This document shows, one piece after another, positions 54,825 to 64,000 of a stretch of DNA of 64,000 bases. Within the stretch, counting starts at the first letter, position 1. Each line of letters opens with the position of its first letter. Below the pieces are notes generated by a model. That model did not search any database and was not told the origin of the DNA. It was given only the letters and a program-made list of their open reading frames with translations. The DNA comes from Calonectria ilicicola. Its lineage: Eukaryota; Ascomycota; Sordariomycetes; Hypocreales; Nectriaceae. Location: positions 930,001-994,000 of the forward strand of contig CP085830.1 in the NCBI GenBank assembly GCA_020809705.1, given 5' to 3'. The position numbers were made by a program, and so were the translations under genes.

Positions 54825-57795
54825 TGGGATTATCTGATATGAGAACATTGTACCAACTAGCCTCTAGAGAATAACACAATTTGTAGCGAAGGACAATTAC
54901 ACACTTTTGAATGGATGCATAACTTCCCTTATACTTATCCTAAAATTTCACAATTAGAATCAGCACATCTTCTCGTAGACTGAGTCAGTCATCTCATGAA
55001 TTTGAGGCCATAGGCTAAAATAAGGCGGCTTTATTATTATTTAGTTCGATTGATCTGGCGAGTGACGTGTTACTCTAGCATTGGATGATCATCTGCACCA
55101 ACAACGCCATTCCACGAGTAGACTCACTAGAATTAAAATAGGTGCTTAGGATAAAATAAATATACTTCTCCCTCTCTACCAGATAATTTTGCGCCAATCT
55201 TTATCTACAGGATTCGCACCACATGGAATTGGCTACCCAGATTCTTGGGCGCGATGGCACACTCCAAGCTGATTAGTACACGTTGAAACAAATAACTTCG
55301 CCACTGATGGCCATAGCTCTAATTACGTGACACATGACCGGAATCTGGTCGAATCGTAAGTACGAGGGTGTGTACAGATGCTAGGCAGCCATGCAGTTCC
55401 GACAAGGCACATCACTTCGCACATCGATATTGTGACTCATTAATCACGTATGCGTTTAGAAGAACTGTCTGTAACATTTTATAAAATATCCATGGTATCC
55501 TTTTCAAGGCTTACCCAACTTCTCCACACCTATCCGTCATTCTTGTCACAATTTTTTTAAAATCGTCGCAAACGTTGCAGATTTACGTGTGCCCACAGGT
55601 CAGTATCAATAAATAAACTCTCAAGAGATACGATTAACTTTCACACGCTGCCTTAGCTTTTACTTGGTAAGCCCCAGAAGAATATCGCACAATGTTATAT
55701 CCTACGATGTGATATCGATACTCACTTTGACGGCCAGATTGATTCCGCTGGGTAGGAAGTGAAACATTGAACAGGATGCAAAATGCATCACCATTAAAAT
55801 TACCGATAGCATAACCACGGTGATTGGGATGATTGAAATCTAATCCAGCTAATCTAGAATTATTTTGCGGGATTAAACCACGAAATTAACGTCCTTGGGT
55901 GACATCCATGGACAAATCAAGGTCAAGCGCAATGTGGGAAATGGTTTACCATGAGCCCCGATTCGAGACACCGTGTCTTCTGTAACAGATAAGTCTTCCG
56001 TCACAAAGTTAACATTATTCAATGCAGACGGTGACTTAATATTTACGCCGATAATCACATGAAGACATTAACGAAAGGTGATATTACCATTACACCTTGG
56101 CACCGCCGATCAGACGCCCTACTATCAGCGTTCACCATGTCACCCATATCGCCGATCAGATTTCCACATGGCTATTCTAATCCAATGAAGTTGTTACTAA
56201 AGGAATGTGGCCTTGGTTCTGAGTTCAATCAAGGAACAAGGATCATTTCACAATGTGGTTACAAGGTTGGCCCCCAATAACTATTTGCACAACAATTGCC
56301 GCTTAATGCAGTAATGCTTGCATGGTACCGCACGCCACCTTCTAAGCGCTGTGTTCGAGAAATATGGCCATCCAATGAGAATCGAGGCAAGTGGAGTGTG
56401 GTCTAAAGAAGGGTTGGCCCCCATCACTTGGCTCCCATCGCAATTGCGCAAAACTCGACCGTGTCGATCAGCCGCACCAAGAGTGCACGAACTTCAACAA
56501 TGTGAGGCAAATACTGTCAATTCCCATATAATACCTCTTACGCCCCCATTCTCGCAGTCTATTGCTAGCCGCACCATCAAAATATCGCAACGACAATCCA
56601 TCCGCATACCCAAATCCGTTCGTTCCACCGCCTCAAGAGGCCCCCCCCCCGAGATCACGACAAGTCTACTCAACCTCTGCACCGCGTCTACCCAGCCCGT
56701 CTCGATATTCGCCTCATAAATATGATCCGAGCGATGTATATATAAAAGCGGCCACTAGCCGTTTATTTGAATGTGATCGAGATCATTAAAAAGCTCACAG
56801 TCAGCCGTGCGCTGGACCAGAATGGCCTGGAAGGCGATCTCGGGTGGTACATTCGGTGCCCTGAACACTTCATTCAGTGTCTGAATGGAGCCGCCAGCTT
56901 TTGCTACGGCCTCTCCAACTGTTGGAGCGGGTTGGCCAGACGCCAAGCGATTGGTTGTTGCCGGCTGGCCGTCAACACCGAGGTATCGACGTAATTGTCC
57001 GTCCGACATGTTTATTTTTCTAAAGTCGGCATCAGCCACTTGTCCTAGAGATCTTAAGCATGAAAGCTGCTCACAAAATCTTGTGAGGGGGCTGTTGGAC
57101 CAATTTATGCCCGCCTTGGGTCACAAAACCCCGTCTCTCGGCGTCTCCAAAGGATCGCCCGTTTCGGAGACAGAACGCCAGAGGAGGGGCTTTGCTGTTA
57201 AATTTCTTCCTATATTTCGAAAGTACTCTGGTAGATTCGCAGCGATTTCGAGTCACGGGCACTGGTGGTGGCAAGATGGTGCGATCGTTGTGATGGGAAC
57301 AATCAAAATGACTATTTACGAAGGCGGCCATTTCAAGCTACTAAGTCAACATTCCGCACCGGTATGGTCTCAGCAAGGCTCAATCATCCTCCGATGTCCG
57401 GATGGGACCAAATTTAGATACATGAGCACCAAATTTGATACTTAGGCACGCGAGACAGCACAGCAATGTCTAGCGCGGAATAAACCCGATGCCGCAAGAT
57501 GACCACCAACGAAAACCAACAAAACGAATCTGCACTTTGGAAATTTAAATTGCGGAAGCTTCAGATTGGCCGTTGGATCGCGCCATGGACCGCCCTGCAT
57601 TGAGATTTACGTATATCCAATCGCTTGAGCAGACAAAAATATGCCTAGAGGCGGCGACGCTACGCCTTCAAAACGCCTAACGCTTACCAAATAACCTGCA
57701 TAACTCGATGCCCCTCACCTAGCGTTTTTAGCAGCCGATGAAAGTAAATATCTTTAAATTTTTGCATCATCGGCATTGCAAAGCAAACGACAAAG
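54825..57795. other. Intergenic region with scattered coding-like traces
   Basis: Mostly AT-rich without genes to about 56490. At 56560-56730 (+) a Pro-rich stretch (NPSAYPNPFVPPPQEAPPPR) includes a run of about 12 C, and at 57039-56755 (-) a frame reads MSDGQLRRYLGVDGQPATTN and on to VPPEIAFQAILVQRTAD. Both look protein-like but lack starts or splice context and match nothing I know. They may be decayed exons. Confidence 0.35.
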
Positions 57796-58681
57796 ATGAG
57801 TCCAAATTCCCGACGCGATGGTTCCTCGAAACCTCAAAAGCATTCCGATGGAGTCAGAGTCGCGTGTCCTTTTTTCCGGGCAGCGCCAGACCATCCGATG
57901 CCCAAAACATGCCCCAGCGGCTCCGATAACATGGCGCATCTCAAGTGTGTAATGGCTGGGCGACGTGTTGCGTGTCTACTTTGGCTGACCTTCGGACAGA
58001 GAGCATCTGTCAAAATATCACTCGTGCGAGTGCTAACGAAGATGCCAAGAGAAAACGCACATGACGAAATCGCAATTCGAAAAGATCAAGAATGACAGGC
58101 GCCGAAGCGGGCAGCAAGAATCCACGAGTGAGCAATGGACAAGGTGGTTCAAAACGATATTCCCCCGCCATGAACCTGTCCCGCCTCCATATCAACCGAC
58201 TCTAAACCAATTTGAGAGCGTTGCACAAGCCCGTCCCCGTTGGTTTATCGAGGGTCTAGCGGCTAGCTTTCGTAGCGCTGGGATGGAGGTGGCAGATCAA
58301 GGCGTGGAAGAGGCCGAACAATGGCTTCTTTGGCTTCCGCACTGCGTAGAGTTGATCAGTCGGCACGGAATTCATCCCAATGCTGACCCCGAATTGCCCA
58401 ATCACCAAGTTCAAACAGCGTCGGAAGCTCAAGACGGGTATTCCACACCTTCCGCAGCCTCTTCGTACACAATATCCTCAAGCGCTGCTACCACGGGATC
58501 CGGGTCAACTACGCCTTACTACCCCGCGTCCGAGACGCAGGCCTACTCAACTTACCCTGCATACTCTCCGAACGTGACGGATGCTTACACAAACCACGAG
58601 CAAGGCACAGCCTGGTCCACAGAGGAGGCTGCTGTATGGTCAACCTACGTTCACTTTCCTTCAAACCATCAAGCCGAGTGA
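57796..58681 (+). pseudogene. Decayed fungal zinc-finger-type gene
   Basis: The 5' part from ATG 57796 reads GVRVACPFFRAAPDHP, then MAHLK, the opening of a fungal family in which CPFF is followed by LKxHL, a Cys/His finger region and a C-terminal KIKxRRR/IFP part. The 3' part (58061-58681) keeps TKSQFEKIKNDRRRSGQQES, WTRWFKTIFPRHEPVPPPYQ and a Ser/Thr/Tyr-rich tail. Between them (57951-58060) a possible intron at 57956-58014 leads only to EHLSKYHSCEC and a stop, or to other stopped frames; most of the finger region is missing and no splice choice I tried joins the halves in frame. The 3' ORF alone (206 aa) could still be expressed. Confidence 0.5.
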
Positions 58682-61600
58682 AGCTGCATGTACATTGCCA
58701 AGGGTAATTCCTGCCATTCCTTTAGACACTCACTTCATCCAACCGTGCATGTATTATTATTATCCAGCACTCAATAGAGTGTCACGTTCCTTAAAGGGAA
58801 AAGTCTTACTCCTGAAATGAAAAATAAAAATCGTATTTTTTTGTACATTACCTTGCTTGCCTGTTAAATCATGACGTGAACCGATCTGAAGCCATGAAAT
58901 AGCAGATACGTAAAATAACAACATTAATCAAACGCCTTCAAGCGTATTGCACAATCCAGGAGTTCGGAACAATTCTAGATCACTTAAACCAGATCTCGTA
59001 ATATCCACGACAATCACATTGGGATGTCTTTGTTATTCTTGGCGCATTGTTGAGAACAATGGTGTGGAGAGATTGGCGATCCCCCGGAACGGGCCGGCGG
59101 GGGGCACAACGCCTAAAGGTTTCAGAGTTACAGTGGATGGTTGTAGTAGAATCAACGCTGAGAGTTGTCTTTAGAGCAAAAAATCACCCGTAGCACTTGA
59201 GCCAATGCAATCCTGATTGATCATGTCAACAAAACAACCCGAAGAAACGACCGAGGAAACAAAAGATGAAGACTAAATAAGAAGATAAAATAAATAACTA
59301 ACTAACGAATTCATAAACGAATTTACTACCTTGAATCATGCATTTTGCTCCGATTTTTAAGCTCAAGATTTAAATCGAGTCTCGATCCAGGGTAACGGTG
59401 TCGACGCCATGAAGCGGAGATCAATTGGCCCCTGTTCTCTTATTCCGATATGCTGGGTACAGTGATGTAAAGTTGGGCGAACCACATGGTTCGCCCACTG
59501 TAAATGCCGCAAAATCGCAAATTTGATAATTGCCCCGCATCTCGACGCGTCACGAGTAGTGTCATGTACAACTTCAAACGCGAGTTCTGGCTGACGTCAT
59601 TGTGCTTAGCATCATCACGCACGTGCTAGGCAGATGAGGCGTGTCCGTAGAGTAAAATTCGTACACAGACGCCAGTGTGTTAGCTTGCCCTGTCTAGTTC
59701 TACAGTGCCCACAAATCTGCCTTTCAGGGCTAATAAGCTGATTTGCCAGCATTTGGCAAGGCATACTCCAAGGCGGTTTGCTCACTCTGGTTCATAACCC
59801 TTCAGGAAAGAGATAAGCCGAATACAATGTAGGTAGATGGTAGTACTACCCTCACACAAAAAATGAATTGCAACCTTGGCTTCAGATTTGGTTGATGTCA
59901 TTGACAACACGGGAAGACTTGTTTTAATGTGATTAGCGACAAAGTGAAAAATATCTGGACACCTTTTAGAGATGATCAACCCTTCACACAATTGTGCAGA
60001 TAGTTACCAAGTCCAAGTCACTTTAGTCTTTTGATTCATTTGTATTAATTAATAAACTCTAAAAATCGGTGCATTCTTGCCTTAGTTTAGACGGATTTCA
60101 AGACTAGCGAAGAATTAATTAAGATTATTATTTAATGACATATTTCCTATAAATCTTACACTGTGCCTCTATTGATATGAGCTTGTTGCTGAGATGCCTA
60201 CTACCCACAAGTTGACTGTTCGCTTTTGACTAATATATCCATGAACATTGTCAGTTGCCGACGTCGCGCAACTTATATCCGCTATTGGATCTCAAAGACC
60301 CAAGGGAAACTATATATCTTTAGGACAGCTCGCCATATGCTGTAGTGTGATCATAACCTTGGCGTGAATTGATCGATGCTTGCAAGAAATGAAGCCATGT
60401 GGATTTGGATCCCTAGAATATTCGCAGTTGCCATCCCCGATCTAACGATTTGTCCTTTGAACGACTTTCGGCTCTGAATAATTCGGAGAAGACTATTATG
60501 CTGTAGAATAATACATCTCTTATGATTTTGAAGTATTCGGTCATCGAGAGCGGCCTGGAGCTTTTATCCAACACATATTTTGTCTGAAGCTTTCTCATTG
60601 ACGAAGAAAATAAATTACCCGACGACATACGCGTACCTGATCAACGTAATAAATCGACTTACTGCCCTGTCATTACTTGTGTGAGAGGTACAAACAGGGA
60701 TTCATAATGTACTAATCGCCTGGGCGTGATTGAACTACTATCCTAAACAGATTCGGAGTAACCAAAGGCCATAGAATACTAATGTGCAGTGCGTGGTTCA
60801 TATTTGTTTAAATATGCAAAGCCTAGAGGTAGTGGCGTCACTGTGATCAACAGGACTGCTTAGCCTTTGGTATACACGACGTCCTAGGACATACAATGCG
60901 CCACGCGTGATCATGCCTATTGCGTCCATGAGAACATTGAGCCATGTTTACAAGTTATTCCTTATCCCCTTATGCACGAGTATAGCCATCCAGCTAGGTC
61001 AAATATGGACCTAAAATTGTACGCGCAAGCTTGGCTTGGTGTATTTCGCAGCACGCTTCATTTGACAATAGTACTGACAATGTCATATTGTTTTCTGATG
61101 AATAGTGGTTTGCGATATGAATTTCCCACCTACCATCCGAGGAACGCGCCTGGATGGCCTCCTTCCTGCTGAGGCGCAAGGAATGGTACCCGATAAATTG
61201 GACAAACAGTCGGTCCCTGGAAAGGATGTTGTTTGGGGACGTGGTGTGCCTGGTGAATGCGTATGCGACACGTGTGGTTAGGTGCTGGGGTCCACTTGTA
61301 GTTTTATAATCTGTAGGACTTTGAACTATCTCATCGGATTATACTTATGGATATAGTTCTGCGATGTTGCCTTTTAGCATGACCATTGGCGAGATAATAA
61401 TGGCAATGATGTTGCTCAGATGGCAGTCTCCAAGGTGGTAAATATGATTAGAACCCGATTAAGCAATAACGAATCAGATGAATAGATACTTTTTGATGGC
61501 TCTTATATGTTGCGGTAGTTGGAAGAATTGCTATGCATTCCTCTGGTGTGCTGGTTTGACTGGGGCCGGTGGTTCCGGCCAATAAAAGACATACAACCCC

Positions 61601-64000
61601 GACAGGATTACTTAACGGGAAAACGCGAGAAGGAATGAAATTCATACAAGCAACTGGCATAGGCTTCAGGACTATAATGAGAGTGACGTGTTTTTTGTTT
61701 GGGGTGGTGGCATCTTCATCATGGGCCACGTGAATATCCCCAAGGGTGAGTGCCTTCCTCTCCTCTTTTCGCAAATATGTGCTACTATATTAAGTCACTA
61801 GGGATATTTAGTGGCAAACATTCGGAGCCGTTGACGTCGAAGATAAGAATCTGGAGCAGGGGAGAGAGGAGTGGTAGTCTCAAGGGCAATGAACGGATGC
61901 AGCTGGTGTCAACTTTTCCTCCCTATTAGTACAATCCATGAACAGCTGAGCATAGGCCAATGAAAAGGCGGTGATCAAAATCTTGAATTGACGTAAGTAC
62001 GCGTCATGTTTGAAACAGGGGGAGGCTTGTCGTTAGCGTCTGGTCGCTAATGCACACATTCGAGAAACAACTGTACGAGCCTGCAAAAGGAGTCCTTTAT
62101 GGGGTGGAAATGCAGGATACCAACAAATTTATACGTTTGACGAATGATTAAGAAAGTGTCTAGTATAATCTAAAGAAAGTGACTGTAGCAATAGGCCAGA
62201 AGTAGCCACTGAGACAGTTCTTTGGAGTGTGTCGCCAACTGACAGGGTGCACCAAGCTCCCTGCCGCTATGATGCTGTACAAAAACTCAAACCTGGCTAC
62301 TCCACACCGCTACGGACCCACGATTGCAGCTTTCTTGATGGGGATTGTAACCTTAATGCGCTTTGCATCCTTCCGAGACTCAGTACAAATTAGGATGAAA
62401 AAATCCAGACTATCGCAGTCCTCGTATTAATCACATTGTTGTCTATTACTTTTCTATTCATATTAGGCGACTAAATTACCTGAACTGCGGCCTAATAACT
62501 TCTCTGGAATGACTAATTTTCAGATTGATATATCTTTAGAATGGCTTAGGTGTCTCGGGGGTTGAATTTCTAGTACTTACCACCGTAATTGCAATGGTAT
62601 GTACAGCTGAACTAAGGCATTAGGTGGCAAAATTAGGAGTAGTAGAAGTCCATTAGCTTTAGCTTGCAGGCATTGACTCGGTTAGGGGCGGGAATTACTT
62701 GTTCAAATTTCATAGGAGGAGATGCCCCAGCTCTGGGGCTGAGGCAACCCAGCTGACGTATGACAAGAGTGGCGTAAAACACGAATTTTAGTATGATGAG
62801 AGTAAGTTGTCTGAGAGCACATCATCCTTTGGACATTTGCCGGTAGCGCTTACCGGGTCTATGGTGAGGTGAGAAAACAAGATGGATGACATCCTTGATG
62901 GTATCTTCCAAAATTGTAATCTTACACACTCGGAGCATTCCGGCCTCCTGCTAGAAAGAATTTTTCCACCGCTTGATGTCAAAGAGAAAGAGAGGGTAGA
63001 CGGGTGGAAGCACGAAAGGGATATTTGCGAGGCGCTGGAACTTTGCATCTCGCTAAAAATGTGGAACAGGCTATTTGCTAAAGCAATCCCCATATGTGTG
63101 ACGTGAAGGTCAGATCTTACTGGCACATGTCAAGATGTTCAGTCATAAGGACTTGTGGAGTGGTACTTGAGATACGCCTGGATAGAGTTCGATTGCGAAA
63201 TGTAGGTGTTATTTGAGTAGTACGGAATGATCGGAGGAAAGGGGAGAAGGGCAATTAACAAATATCATGAGAACAATGGTTAAGACTTGAACTTGATGAG
63301 GATGTAGATAAAATAAACGTGGTGACTGAACTTCGAGCGAATAGAAAATCTCCATCGTGAATAATGTTATATTATTGAGCGCAATACTTGAGCCAGATCA
63401 ATCATCGGTCGCAAAGTGTGAGAGAATGTGCGTCTATGAACCCAGTATGATGTGACTGACATAAAATTGAAGCCGTGAAAGATATTATGTAGTATCATAC
63501 GCCCTGGAGATGGATTTAGAGCGACTATTATAGCGATGGGGGAAAGTATCTTGTTTGGGACTCGGGATGGGGTGCTCTTGTGAGCCTACATGGGGATTGC
63601 TGGGATTCTCACTACAGTTTAATGTATGAATCGAGAAAGAGAAGAGGAGACAAGCGAATAATGGAATTCGAGACAGTCTCTAGGAAGAAAAAGAAGCGAT
63701 GAACAATCTCAAACGGCATGGATTAGTGCAGGGCCATTGCAGAGAAAGACAGAGACGAAACAGTGTCCAGCCATGGATGGAGAGTCTCACGAAAAAATGT
63801 AGTATAAATATAAATACAAATAGAATCTAGAACTAGGCGAAGCAGAGAATGGGATATTTGAAAAATGATGGGGAGAATATAATAGAATATCTTTCACCCG
63901 ACTGCTGATTAATGCTCGGAAGCAATGGATCAATAGTGCATGCGACGCTGGGGCGCCGCCCCGCCTACCTTTCGCGTCGGCCGCCACGGATTAATTTAAC
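58682..64000. other. Gene-poor region
   Basis: In 5.3 kb I find no gene with motif or splice support. Short ORFs at 62882-63106 (+, MDDILDGIFQNCNLTHSEHS) and 63787-63987 (-) are possible but unsupported. A near-perfect palindrome lies at 59474-59497. Confidence 0.45.
59474..59497. repeat. 24-bp palindrome
   Basis: The arm TGGGCGAACCA is followed after 2 bp by its exact reverse complement TGGTTCGCCCA. This could be a binding site, a hairpin, or a remnant of a transposon terminus. Confidence 0.7.

Noticed and set aside
62882..63106. 74-codon ORF (MDDILDGIFQ...)
   Set aside because: It could be coding, but the reverse strand is equally open and no family is recognisable.
1..64000. CRISPR arrays, bacterial operons, complete transposons with transposase or reverse transcriptase
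   Set aside because: The sequence is fungal nuclear DNA; no regular spacer arrays and no recognisable transposase, integrase or reverse transcriptase motifs were found.

Overview
The window looks like nuclear DNA of a filamentous ascomycete (Pezizomycotina). Genes are split by short GT-AG introns of about 47-66 nt, several with CTAAC-like branch points. Family content is typical of mould genomes: HET domain, F-box with a DUF6546-type region, ankyrin proteins, CDC24-type RhoGEF, DUF6055 metalloprotease-like protein, sugar porter, Dal5/Liz1-type permease, NtaA/SnaA/DszA-type flavin monooxygenase, and Tse2-like ADP-ribosyltransferase domains. A sordariomycete, perhaps Hypocreales, is my guess. 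No sequence search was possible, so every family call rests on motifs and remembered family patterns.

Layout. 0-9.4 kb: tail of an unidentified gene, a large tail-anchored ankyrin protein divergent from a membrane-anchored unknown, and a C2H2 + RING protein. 10.2-17.1 kb: no intact gene. It is a patchwork of broken fragments (RhoGEF, TB2/DP1-HVA22, a conserved small-protein 5' end, unidentified pieces) mixed with tandem, dispersed and permuted repeats, some with RIP-like CpA-to-TpA changes. 18-22 kb: secreted DUF6055 protein and a LAT-type amino-acid permease. 22.8-30.2 kb: F-box protein with a probable frameshift, then a HET-domain gene flanked by two Tse2-like ADP-ribosyltransferase genes that share intron phases. 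31-38.3 kb: CDF metal transporter, secreted intradiol dioxygenase, Baeyer-Villiger-type monooxygenase. 38.3-41.9 kb: mostly empty, with a degenerate tRNA-like element. 41.9-47 kb: sugar porter with CreA-like promoter sites, and an unusual RhoGEF carrying a STAND-type N-terminal domain and no PB1 domain. 49.6-54.8 kb: unidentified Ser-rich protein, then a co-oriented permease and flavin monooxygenase. 55-64 kb: gene-poor, with one broken zinc-finger-type gene.

How the genes may work together. The permease/monooxygenase pair could import and cleave a small organic nutrient. The dioxygenase and Baeyer-Villiger-type enzyme could take part in aromatic or ketone breakdown. The most notable cluster is Tse2-like / HET / Tse2-like: two toxin-family genes around a gene of the class used in fungal non-self recognition. 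The STAND-RhoGEF chimera adds a second recognition-type domain in a new context. These functional links are inference.
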